Positions 43,131 to 51,102 of a DNA stretch of 64,000 bases are shown here, one piece after another; the first letter of the stretch is position 1, and the number at the start of each line of letters is the position of its first letter. This DNA comes from CAINVV01 sp963663005 (lineage in GTDB: Bacteria; Bacteroidota; Bacteroidia; Bacteroidales; Prolixibacteraceae): the NCBI GenBank assembly GCA_963663005.2, contig CAXXHH010000008.1, positions 186,001 to 250,000 of the forward strand, written 5' to 3'. The position numbers were made by a program, and so were the translations under genes. The notes beneath the pieces are model-generated. The model worked only from the letters and a program-made list of their open reading frames with translations, did not search any database and was not told where the DNA came from.

Positions 43131-44447
43131 ATGATTACTAACTCAAACAGAAGGGCTTTTTTGAAAAAATCAGCGGTTGCTTCTGTGGGAACGATGATTC
43201 TTCCACAGATCATTCCCTCTACCGCTTTGGGCATGGGTGGCAGGTTAGCTCCAAGCAACCGGCTCGTCATGGGACAAATCGGTACCGGATCTCAGGGTAA
43301 AAGCAACATGCGCGACTTCCTCAAACTGAACAAAGAAGTACAGTTTGTAGCCGTTTGTGACGTGGATGCCAACAACTTACAACAGGCGAAAGAGCTGGCA
43401 AACAAGGCCTATGCCGACAACGGATGCCGCACTTATGTCGATTTTCGCGAATTCCTTGACAAAGAGAAACTGGATGCCGTCTCCATTGCGCTACCAGACC
43501 ATTGGCACGGAATTATCTATTCCGCCGCTGCTGAAAAGAAGGTACATGTCTATGGCGAAAAACCAATCTGCCGCACAATTCGTGATGGCCAAACTATCGT
43601 GAAAGCCGTACAAAAAAACAATATCATCTGGCAAACGGGAAGCTGGCAAAGATCGAACGCCAATTTCCATAGAGGCGCCGAGCTGGCTATCAATGGCCGA
43701 ATCGGTAAGATTCACCTGATCGAAGCCGGACTTCCAAACGGAGGAAAAGGAATTGGTACACCTCCGATACAGGAAATTCCGAAAGAACTGAATTGGGATA
43801 TGTGGTTAGGACCTGCTCCCAAAGTTGCTTACCGCGGTGTTAGTCACTGGAACTGGCGATGGATCCTTGAATATTCCGGCGGACAACTAACCGACTGGGC
43901 CGGCCACCATATAGACATCGCAAACTGGGGCGCCGGACTAGAGCATACCGGACCCGTCGAAATTGTTGGCGAAGGTGTTTACCCAAGAGAAGGTATTTAC
44001 AATGTTCCCGTCGAGTACGACTTCCTGTGCACCTATGCCAACGGAATCAAAATGAGGGTGGCAAATGAGGCACGCTTCGAAAAAGGATCCGGTACCACCT
44101 GGTACGGAGATAAAGGCTGGATACACGTCAATCGTGGTAACGTGCTGGAAGCTTCCGATCCGAAGATCCTGAAGGAAGTAATCGGCGCCAAAGAAATCCA
44201 ACTGATAAAGAGCGACAACCACTGGCAAAATTTTGTCGACAACGTCCGCGCAGGTTCAAAAAAGACCATCGCCCCGATTGAAGTTGCTTATCGTGCCATC
44301 TCTGTCGCGCTCTTAGGTGAAATCGCCATGCAGACCGGTCAAAAAATCAAGTGGGATCCTAAGAAGGAAGAAATCATCGGCAACCCAATGGCAGCCCGTT
44401 TGCTCGATCGTCCCTATCGTCAACCATGGCAATTACCAACTATTTAA
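43131..44447 (+). CDS. Tat-exported Gfo/Idh/MocA oxidoreductase
   Basis: A 438-residue protein with a Tat signal (NRRAFLKKSAVASVGTM, about residues 5-21). Rossmann glycine motif QIGTGSQGKSN, then VAVCDVDANN for the nucleotide ribose, EKP in VYGEKPICRT, and WAGHHIDIANWG which holds the active-site His. This pattern recurs in exported Gfo/Idh/MocA proteins of Bacteroidota. It likely acts on a glycoside or free sugar at the periplasmic side. The ThuA gene follows after 9 bases. It is only distantly similar to the oxidoreductase at 41672, so the two probably do different steps or take different substrates. Confidence 0.92.
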   Translation: MITNSNRRAFLKKSAVASVGTMILPQIIPSTALGMGGRLAPSNRLVMGQIGTGSQGKSNMRDFLKLNKEVQFVAVCDVDANNLQQAKELANKAYADNGCRTYVDFREFLDKEKLDAVSIALPDHWHGIIYSAAAEKKVHVYGEKPICRTIRDGQTIVKAVQKNNIIWQTGSWQRSNANFHRGAELAINGRIGKIHLIEAGLPNGGKGIGTPPIQEIPKELNWDMWLGPAPKVAYRGVSHWNWRWILEYSGGQLTDWAGHHIDIANWGAGLEHTGPVEIVGEGVYPREGIYNVPVEYDFLCTYANGIKMRVANEARFEKGSGTTWYGDKGWIHVNRGNVLEASDPKILKEVIGAKEIQLIKSDNHWQNFVDNVRAGSKKTIAPIEVAYRAISVALLGEIAMQTGQKIKWDPKKEEIIGNPMAARLLDRPYRQPWQLPTI

Positions 44448-44456
44448 TCCAAGCAC

Positions 44457-45680
44457 ATGAAAAAAATTTATACCGTATTCCTGCTGCTGGCAGCATTTTT
44501 CTTCCTCTCAACAGGTCAGGTTCAGGCTGCTAATTACAAGGCATTGATCGTTACCGGTCAAAGCAATCACTACTGGGAAGGTTCGTATCCAATCCTGCAA
44601 GAGTTGCTGATTCAGACCAACCTGTTTACCGTCGATGTAGTTAAAACACCTGCCAAAGGTGGGGATATGTCGGCCTTTCAACCGGATTTCAAGAAATACA
44701 ACATCGTGGTAATAGATTATAATGGCGAGTCCTGGTCAGAAAAAACGAAAACAGCATTTCTGGATTTCGTGAATAATGGCGGAGGAGTGGTCATTTACCA
44801 TGAAGCCGACAACTCATTTGCCGACTGGAAAGAGTACAATAAAATCATCGGTATTGGTGGGTGGAATGGCCGCTCTGCCAAGGATGGCCCTTATGTTTAT
44901 TATAAGAGGAATAAATTGGTTATTGATTCGGTATCGACCGGCCCGACTGGCTCACACGGACCTCAGCATGAATATGTTGTAAGAACCAGAAATGCCGAAC
45001 ATCCAATCATGAAAGGACTTCCGACCTCCTGGATTCACGGGAAAGATGAACTTTACAGCACCCTTCGCGGGCCTGCTAAAAACATGGATATTCTGGCTAC
45101 AGCTTACGCGGATACTTCCAAAAAGGGAACCGGCAGGGACGAACCCATGCTGATGACCCTCCAATATGGCAAAGGAAGAATTTTCCACACCGCGCTGGGT
45201 CATGTCGGTAAAGACGAGACACATCCTGCCACTGAATGCGTCGGATTCATCGTGACTTTCCAACGCGGCGCCGAATGGGTCGCTTCAGGTAAGGTAACCC
45301 AGCAAATACCACTCGATTTCCCAAATATGGCAGGTTCCGTGTTGAGGCCTGATTATAAAGAAACAACGCTGGCTGATGATATCGAAAAAATTTCCACCTA
45401 CACCATTGACAGAAGTACCCGCTTTTTCACTGATCTTCAGGGAAGAATCCGCAGAGTCAGCGGAAATCCTGCCGCCTTGCTGGATATTGAAAAGAAGATG
45501 GTCAAAGTCTTGCAAGACAACGACGCTACCGTGGAAGGTAAGAAACTCCTTCTGAAAGAACTCGCCTGGATGGGTTCTAACTACTGCGTTCCTGCTGTTC
45601 AGGATCTGCTTAAAAATGCCGATCTGAAGGAAGCCGCTGCGTTTACCCTCGAGAGAATGAAAGGCCCCCGCAAAATCTGA
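44457..45680 (+). CDS. Exported ThuA-domain protein
   Basis: A 407-residue exported protein (signal peptide about 1-24). The ThuA domain (glutamine amidotransferase-like flavodoxin fold) shows ALIVTGQSNHYWEGSYPILQ at the start, NGGGVVIYHEADNSF and TLQYGKGRIFHTALGHVGKDE. A C-terminal region of about 130 residues is helical with HEAT-like character (MVKVLQDNDATVEGKKLLLKEL). ThuA homologues accompany 3-keto-disaccharide catabolism in other bacteria. It closes the run of the two oxidoreductases; a strong hairpin follows 40 bases past its stop. Confidence 0.88.
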   Translation: MKKIYTVFLLLAAFFFLSTGQVQAANYKALIVTGQSNHYWEGSYPILQELLIQTNLFTVDVVKTPAKGGDMSAFQPDFKKYNIVVIDYNGESWSEKTKTAFLDFVNNGGGVVIYHEADNSFADWKEYNKIIGIGGWNGRSAKDGPYVYYKRNKLVIDSVSTGPTGSHGPQHEYVVRTRNAEHPIMKGLPTSWIHGKDELYSTLRGPAKNMDILATAYADTSKKGTGRDEPMLMTLQYGKGRIFHTALGHVGKDETHPATECVGFIVTFQRGAEWVASGKVTQQIPLDFPNMAGSVLRPDYKETTLADDIEKISTYTIDRSTRFFTDLQGRIRRVSGNPAALLDIEKKMVKVLQDNDATVEGKKLLLKELAWMGSNYCVPAVQDLLKNADLKEAAAFTLERMKGPRKI

Positions 45681-45720
45681 TCGTACTATCAGTAGTTTGC
45701 TAGTTAGAATTTTGTAATTT

Positions 45721-45766
45721 AGGCGTCTGTACACCACGTAACACAATGGTGTACAGACGCCTTTCT
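45721..45766 (+). terminator. Strong hairpin after the ThuA gene
   Basis: Perfect 16-bp arms AGGCGTCTGTACACCA/TGGTGTACAGACGCCT with a 10-base loop (45721-45762), then TTCTCTC. Very stable; it can serve as terminator, though the T tract is weak. Its symmetry and style also fit a dispersed palindromic repeat like that at 26335-26354. Confidence 0.6.
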
Positions 45767-45871
45767 CTCACGAAAACAGGATTGTTACCAAAATGATAGT
45801 CCGGTCGTTCGTTGGGAATTCGCAATCATTTTTCGATCTTTTTGACGTGTGCCCTGGCTCTTACCCGTTAA

Positions 45872-45895
45872 CTCGTAATTCCTAATTCGTAATTA
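45872..45895. repeat. Heptad array before the GT2 gene
   Basis: Units CTCGTAA, TTCCTAA, TTCGTAA, TTA with 7-bp period, ending two bases from the start codon at 45897. Confidence 0.55.
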
Positions 45896-45896
45896 A

Positions 45897-46826
45897 ATGT
45901 TTTCCCTCGTCATCCCAGTCTTTAACGAAGAACAGTTAATCGATGATCTGGTCTCCCGGGTTGTGGCATCGGTAAATTTATTTGCCGTCGACTATGAGCT
46001 ACTCTTCATTGACGACGGAAGTACCGACAGAACCGTTGAAAAACTCCTAAAGCACAGACTCACAAACAAGAAAATAAAGATTGTATCCCTGTCGAAAAAT
46101 TTCGGACACCAGGCTGCCTTCACGGCCGGACTGGAACTATCCACCGGAGACATTGTTGCCATGATGGACGGAGACCTGCAGGATCCGCCGGAACTGCTGG
46201 AAAAGATGTACCGGAAAATCCGGGAGGAAGGTTACGACATCGTTAGCGGAAAAAGAACCGGAACAAAAGGACGCACCCAGCGTACCTTTTATACCCTTCT
46301 TTTTCATGTGGTTTTCAAATACATGGCCGGACTCGAAAATATGGAGAATGCCGGGAATTTTTCCATGATGACGCGCGAAGCAGTTCAGGCACTCCTTTCC
46401 ATGAAAGAAAAAGTTCGCTATATGCCCGGACTACGCTCATTCATCGGTTTTAATCAGGGAAGTGTTGAATACATCCGGGAAGACCGGTTTCAGGGCGAAC
46501 CCAAAATGAGCTTGTCCAAACTCTTTGCGCTGGCCAACGATGCCATCTTTTCTTTTTCCCGGTTTCCCATCCGGCTCTGCCTATATCTTGGCATCCTGGG
46601 CACCGTAGTCTTCATGTCGGCCGGCATCTACGTTCTGGTCGACAAAATTCTTGGTCTCGCCATAATCGGATGGTCTTCCACTCTTCTAAGCATCTATTTC
46701 CTGGGCTCAATTCAGCTGATCTTCCTGGGAATCGTCGGAGAATATGTTTTCCGTATCTACAAAGAATCTCAAAACCGGCCGATCTATTTTATCCGAAAAA
46801 TCCATGAAGATCCTTCCAATCCGTGA
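45897..46826 (+). CDS. GT2 polyprenol-phosphate glycosyltransferase
   Basis: A 309-residue GT2 enzyme of the DPM synthase/GtrB type. SLVIPVFNEEQLIDDLV starts the GT-A fold; LFIDDGSTDRT and MMDGDLQDPPELL contain the metal-binding acidic residues. Two C-terminal transmembrane helices (about 235-295) anchor it, as in GtrB/ArnC. It transfers a sugar to polyprenyl phosphate on the cytoplasmic face. The next gene's preferred start lies inside its 3-prime end, so the two are coupled and form a lipid-linked-sugar donor plus GT-C acceptor enzyme. Confidence 0.92.
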   Translation: MFSLVIPVFNEEQLIDDLVSRVVASVNLFAVDYELLFIDDGSTDRTVEKLLKHRLTNKKIKIVSLSKNFGHQAAFTAGLELSTGDIVAMMDGDLQDPPELLEKMYRKIREEGYDIVSGKRTGTKGRTQRTFYTLLFHVVFKYMAGLENMENAGNFSMMTREAVQALLSMKEKVRYMPGLRSFIGFNQGSVEYIREDRFQGEPKMSLSKLFALANDAIFSFSRFPIRLCLYLGILGTVVFMSAGIYVLVDKILGLAIIGWSSTLLSIYFLGSIQLIFLGIVGEYVFRIYKESQNRPIYFIRKIHEDPSNP

Positions 46827-48891
46827 GGGAATAACGGGTAAATCCCTATTCAACCTCGCCGCCTTCCTGCTGCTGATCTTCATACTCTTCAGCGCCAATA
46901 AGGCCGGCATCTCCGGCGACGAGGAGGTTCACTACAATCAGTCAGTCAGTGTTTACAACTATTTCTCCTCCCTGGGTGTCAATAACAGTGCGCTGAATAC
47001 GCCTGTCACCCATCTTAAATACTACGGACAATCGTTCGACAACATAACCACCATCCTGATACGTTGGTTCGGAATTGAAGATATCTACAGTTTCAGACAT
47101 CTGATGAACAGCTTTGCCGCCTGGTTGACAATTCTGCTCTCCGCGCTTCTTGCTGTTTGGCTTTCCGGGTACGAGGCCGGATTTCTTACCCTCATTCTAT
47201 TCGCGTTATCTCCTACTTTTCTGGGTCACGCACAGAATAATCTGAAGGATATCCCATTTGCGCTTGCTTACATTGCGGGCTCTCTTTACATGCTAAAATG
47301 GCTCTTCGCTAAAAAACCATCTCTGGTTAATTCGTTGCTTCTCATCTTCTCAATCGCATTTTGCATCGGCATTCGTCCGGGCGGACTGGTTTTAATCTGT
47401 TATCTCCTGCTTTTTTTCCTGATCAAAGAGGTAATTGCCTTCCGAAAAAATGCAAGATATAACACGGCATTCCTTCGCAACAAATTGATATCCATCGGAT
47501 TCATTATTTTCCTTTCCTATCTCCTGGGAATCCTTCTTTGGCCATTCGTACTAAAATACCCGGTCACCGGTTTTTGGGAATCCTACAAAGTTATGACCCA
47601 GTTTCCGACAACTGTCCGGCAAATTTTTGAAGGCAGATTCGAATGGTCCGATTTCATGCCATGGTACTATCTTCCCAAACTGATGCTCATCACAATCCCA
47701 CTCGTGGTCTGGGCCGGAATCCTTTGTTTTATCTCCCTTCCGGGGAAAGCCCTAAAGAAAGAGTGGTTAAAATATACCTTTTTGTTGTTCACAATCCTCT
47801 TCCCAATCCTGTTTGTAATTTATGAACGATCCAACCTGTACGGCTCCTGGCGACATTTTCTATTTATCTATCCTGGAATCGTTGTCCTTTCTGCCACAGG
47901 AATCTGGAATCTTCTGCGGTTTTTTAAGTCTGCCGTAAAAAAGGGAATAATTCTCCTGATAGTTTTTCTACTTGCCCTGCATCCTATCGATTTCATGGCA
48001 CGAAATTATCCCTACTATTACCTCTATTACAATCAATTAGTCGGCGGACTGAAAGGTGCATACGGCAAGTACGAAACGGATTATTACTACCATTCCGTCC
48101 GGGAAGGATCAGAATGGCTGATTGGATATTTGAAGCAGAACAATCCGTCCGACAGTCTGAAAATTGGCTCCAATTTTCCGGCAGATTGGTTCTTCCGAAA
48201 GGAGAAAAACCTCTCTTCCACATATTTCATGTATAGCGAGAGAAGCCAGCATGACTGGGATTTTTACATCGTTGCCAACAGTTACATCTCGCCAACTCTT
48301 CTTAAAAATGGAAACTGGCCTCCTAAAAATGCGATCAAAATAATTAAAGCAGACGGAATCCCGATCTGTGCAATTTTAAAAAGAGAAAACAAGGATGATC
48401 TTCTTGGATTCCAGGCATATAATCGAAACTCGCTGCAAGAAGCCACAAAATTCTTTGAAGATGCCATTAGAAAGGGGTGTCAGGATGAAATAATCTTTTA
48501 TAATTTTGCGTCGGTATGCTACAAATCGGGTGACAAAGAAAAAGCAACCACTTTATTGCAGAAGGGGTTGGAAATTAATCCGGATTGTGAACGTATTCTG
48601 ATGCTTCAGGCAAACATTTTTGCTGAAGTGAAAAAGTTTGATCAGGCTGCAGAATTATACCAAAAGGTGATACGGGTAAACCGGAAATATTTTGACGCTT
48701 ATCCTGCGCTGGCAAAGATTTGGATAAATCAGGGCGAGCTAAAAAAAGCCCGGAAGCTGCTGAAGGATTGTTTGATGATGAGCCCCAAAAATAAGGCGGC
48801 CATTCTTGCTTTGGCCGACAGTTACAGAAAGAGCGATCCCGATGTAGCAAAAAAGTATGAAGAATTAGCCCTTCAACTTCCAACTGATTGA
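46804..48891 (+). CDS. Membrane GT-C glycosyltransferase with C-terminal TPR repeats
   Basis: The frame opens at 46744, but ATG 46804 (MKILPIREG) is a better start and overlaps the GT2 gene by 23 bases. The 695-residue protein has about 10-12 transmembrane helices with the acidic first-loop motif ISGDEEVHYNQS of GT-C (PMT/ArnT-like) enzymes, then a C-terminal cytosolic or periplasmic tail of about four TPR units (NFASVCYKSGDKEKATTLLQKGLEINP and following). It probably transfers sugar from a polyprenol phosphate to protein or lipid. The TPR tail may recruit the acceptor. Confidence 0.85.
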   Translation: MKILPIREGITGKSLFNLAAFLLLIFILFSANKAGISGDEEVHYNQSVSVYNYFSSLGVNNSALNTPVTHLKYYGQSFDNITTILIRWFGIEDIYSFRHLMNSFAAWLTILLSALLAVWLSGYEAGFLTLILFALSPTFLGHAQNNLKDIPFALAYIAGSLYMLKWLFAKKPSLVNSLLLIFSIAFCIGIRPGGLVLICYLLLFFLIKEVIAFRKNARYNTAFLRNKLISIGFIIFLSYLLGILLWPFVLKYPVTGFWESYKVMTQFPTTVRQIFEGRFEWSDFMPWYYLPKLMLITIPLVVWAGILCFISLPGKALKKEWLKYTFLLFTILFPILFVIYERSNLYGSWRHFLFIYPGIVVLSATGIWNLLRFFKSAVKKGIILLIVFLLALHPIDFMARNYPYYYLYYNQLVGGLKGAYGKYETDYYYHSVREGSEWLIGYLKQNNPSDSLKIGSNFPADWFFRKEKNLSSTYFMYSERSQHDWDFYIVANSYISPTLLKNGNWPPKNAIKIIKADGIPICAILKRENKDDLLGFQAYNRNSLQEATKFFEDAIRKGCQDEIIFYNFASVCYKSGDKEKATTLLQKGLEINPDCERILMLQANIFAEVKKFDQAAELYQKVIRVNRKYFDAYPALAKIWINQGELKKARKLLKDCLMMSPKNKAAILALADSYRKSDPDVAKKYEELALQLPTD

Positions 48892-48946
48892 AATTTGGAA
48901 AGTTTAGATTTTAAATATTTTACCGGAATCAAATAAATTAATAGAA

Positions 48947-49198
48947 ATGAAAAAGTACATCGTTCGTTTGACACTGGCAGGAATCCTGCTCATGAACATC
49001 GCCGCTCTCTCAATGGCTCAACTGCCAAAAGCGGATAAGGACACCGTAAATGCGGATAAAGCTGCAAAACCTGTTTTCTATCAGGCAACTGAAGAGGAAA
49101 ATTCATCAAAGGGAAATAACTCCACACTTATTGGTGTTGTTGTTGGTGTAATTGTTGCAGGTGGCATCGTTTTGCTTCGTAGAAAGAAAAAGCAATAG
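48947..49198 (+). CDS. Small membrane protein of unknown function
   Basis: An 83-residue protein: signal peptide (about 1-24, ending ALSMAQ), a short polar acidic stretch with EEENSSKGNN, and a C-terminal hydrophobic helix (LIGVVVGVIVAGGIVLL) followed by RRKKKQ. The arrangement gives a type I membrane orientation with a basic cytoplasmic tail. No family recognised. It lies 55 bases after the GT-C gene and may belong to the same transcript. Confidence 0.65.
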   Translation: MKKYIVRLTLAGILLMNIAALSMAQLPKADKDTVNADKAAKPVFYQATEEENSSKGNNSTLIGVVVGVIVAGGIVLLRRKKKQ

Positions 49199-49235
49199 TT
49201 ACTCCAGGCTCTGATCGTCAATGTTACTTTGTCGA

Positions 49236-50279
49236 TTATTCCAGGTACAAACTTTTTTTACTTCTGGGCAGCGCTTCTCCGATAATCGCAGATTCGGGTA
49301 AGCCTGCCTTTGTTTTTAACTGCTCCAACAGTTCAGTTGCCCTTTCGGCAGGCACCGCCATCAGCAAACCGCCCGATGTCTGTGCATCACAACACAACAT
49401 TTTCCGTTCATAGGCCAAGTTTGAACCAAAACTGGTACTTCCCCTTACAAACTCCAGATTTCTGAAGGCAGCGCCGGGAATACAGCCATCTTCAAGCAAT
49501 GTTATTGACTCCGGGAAATGAGGTAAACTACCGGAATAAATCCTCAGCGTCACGTTACTTGCGTCTGCCATCCGCATTGCATGCCCCAAAAGGCCAAATC
49601 CTGTAATATCCGTTGCTCCTTTCAGGTTGAACATTTGCATCGCCTCTGCCCCACTCTTATTCAATTGCTTCATACAATCCAATGCCTTGCGCACTGTCAG
49701 TTCATCTGTCATCTTACTTCGTTGTCCGGCCAGAATCACGCCCGTTCCAAGTGGTTTTGTCAGAATCAGAACATCGCCTGCTCTGACACCCGAGTTAGTG
49801 ATTAACCTATCGGGATGAACAGTTCCAACAACTGCCAGTCCGAATTTTGGGGGAAAGTCCTCTATCGTGTGACCGCCCAGAACCAACGCCCCCGCTTCAA
49901 CAACCTTGTCGTGCCCTCCCTGCAAAATGGCTCCAAAAATAGAAAGTGGAATTTTCGAGGCCGAAAACATCATAAGGTTTAAGGCCAGAAGCGGCGTGCC
50001 TCCCATTGCATAAACATCACTAAGGGCATTAGCAGCAGCAATCTGCCCAAACTCATATCCGTCACTACAAACAGGAGGGAAGAAATCGGTAGTATAGATC
50101 AGAGCTGTCTCATCGTTAAGCTTATAAACACCTGCATCATCATGGGTTTCAATGCCTACCATCAGATTGGGATGCTCCACTTTTGGCAACTTCGCAAGGA
50201 TCTCCCCCAACTGAACAGGCGACAGCTTGGCGGAACAACCACCCTGCTCAACAGTCGATAACAAATCAAAATCAATCAT
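49236..50279 (-). CDS. selD: Selenide, water dikinase
   Basis: A 347-residue AIR-synthase-fold enzyme that makes selenophosphate from selenide and ATP. The active-site segment is GGCSAKLSP, with Cys15 and Lys18 in place of the Sec/Cys and Lys pair, so this is the Cys form. Later motifs: TTDFFPP, ANALSDVYAMGG (nucleotide site), VLGGHTIEDFPP and GATDITGFGLLGHAM. It supplies Se for the 2-selenouridine synthase and YedF module upstream on the same strand; a GxxExxY gene with inverted repeats is inserted between selD and the rest. Confidence 0.95.
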   Translation of the reverse strand: MIDFDLLSTVEQGGCSAKLSPVQLGEILAKLPKVEHPNLMVGIETHDDAGVYKLNDETALIYTTDFFPPVCSDGYEFGQIAAANALSDVYAMGGTPLLALNLMMFSASKIPLSIFGAILQGGHDKVVEAGALVLGGHTIEDFPPKFGLAVVGTVHPDRLITNSGVRAGDVLILTKPLGTGVILAGQRSKMTDELTVRKALDCMKQLNKSGAEAMQMFNLKGATDITGFGLLGHAMRMADASNVTLRIYSGSLPHFPESITLLEDGCIPGAAFRNLEFVRGSTSFGSNLAYERKMLCCDAQTSGGLLMAVPAERATELLEQLKTKAGLPESAIIGEALPRSKKSLYLE

Positions 50280-50314
50280 AGGTCACAAAAGTAGGAAATT
50301 AACTCCTTCGCGGA

Positions 50315-50340
50315 CCACAGATTACACAAATTACACAGAT
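50315..50340. repeat. Left 26-bp inverted repeat flanking the GxxExxY gene
   Basis: Begins CCACAGATTACACAAATT and is the inverted match (25 of 26) of 50839-50864. It is followed further in by TTGAAAATTG, which also recurs inverted near the right end (about 50807-50820). Confidence 0.85.
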
Positions 50341-50430
50341 CGGGGATTTTGAAAATTGACAATTTGTTCTTTCGTTTCGTGCATTTGCCTTAACTTGGAG
50401 TAAGAGATTTTATAATGCAAAATTTGAAGA

Positions 50431-50808
50431 ATGGAAGAAGACTATCTATATCGAGATGAGAGTTATTTAATTATTGGCTGTTGCATGGAGGTGCATAAAC
50501 AACTTGGTTGTGGATTCAAGGAGGCGGTTTATCAGGAGGCTCTGGAAATGGAACTTATCAATAAGGGTATATTTTTCGAACGAGAAAAGAGATTAAAAAT
50601 TTATTACAAAGGAACCCTGCTACGAAAAAAATATTATTCGGATTTTATATGCTTTGATAAAATTATCGTGGAACTCAAGGCTGTTAAAGAGTTTACCGAT
50701 ATTCATAAGGCACAATTATTCAACTATTTGAAAGCCTCTGAGCATCGACTGGGACTATTGATTAATTTTGGATCAACTTCCCTACAGTATAAACGATTTA
50801 TTTTCTGA
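50431..50808 (+). CDS. GxxExxY protein (PDDEXK-like)
   Basis: A 125-residue cytoplasmic protein with the family motif GFKEAVYQEAL (G-x-x-E-x-x-Y), then YSDFICFDKIIVELKAVKEF, which resembles the catalytic D-ExK core of PDDEXK nucleases, and HKAQLFNYLKASEHRLGLLINFG. Function of the family is not established. It is the only plus-strand gene in the selenium region, splits selD from the upstream genes, and is bracketed by near-perfect 26-bp inverted repeats. This suggests it is part of a small mobile or dispersed unit. Confidence 0.85.
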   Translation: MEEDYLYRDESYLIIGCCMEVHKQLGCGFKEAVYQEALEMELINKGIFFEREKRLKIYYKGTLLRKKYYSDFICFDKIIVELKAVKEFTDIHKAQLFNYLKASEHRLGLLINFGSTSLQYKRFIF

Positions 50809-50838
50809 CAATTTTCAACCTTTAGTCCTACAAGAATA

Positions 50839-50864
50839 ATCTGTGTAATTCGTGTAATCTGTGG
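50839..50864. repeat. Right 26-bp inverted repeat flanking the GxxExxY gene
   Basis: Ends GTAATCTGTGG; inverted partner of 50315-50340 with one mismatch. Distance between outer ends is 550 bases. No target-site duplication is evident in the flanks. Confidence 0.85.
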
Positions 50865-50880
50865 TAAGATAGGGATCCAT

Positions 50881-51102
50881 TTACTGTAATCTCGTCACCA
50901 CCATCCCTTTCTCGCCTGCAAATATTTCCAGTTTGTCGCCTGTCTCTTTCGTGGTTTCCAAACACATTCCACATTCAGTCGAATAAGGCTTTGGTACCGG
51001 AATTACCCTCACATCCAGCTTGTTCTCCACACACCATCGCTCCGCCAAAATTACCTGACGGATATTCTGGAACAAAAAGATCTGTCTATCTCCCGGCATC
51101 AT
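50881..51102 (-). CDS. DUF3343 putative Se/S carrier protein
   Basis: A 73-residue protein of the DUF3343 family, proposed as a selenium or sulfur carrier because its gene lies near yedF. The likely functional Cys pair is in STECGMCLE (about residues 42-50). The start at 51102 overlaps the end of the upstream desulfurase-like gene by 17 bases, so translation is coupled. It belongs to the minus-strand selenium operon mnmH-yedF-desulfurase-DUF3343-(insert)-selD. Confidence 0.75.
   Translation of the reverse strand: MMPGDRQIFLFQNIRQVILAERWCVENKLDVRVIPVPKPYSTECGMCLETTKETGDKLEIFAGEKGMVVTRLQ

Noticed and set aside
49236..50279. Possible in-frame UGA selenocysteine in SelD
   Set aside because: The active-site codon encodes Cys15 and the frame has no internal TGA.
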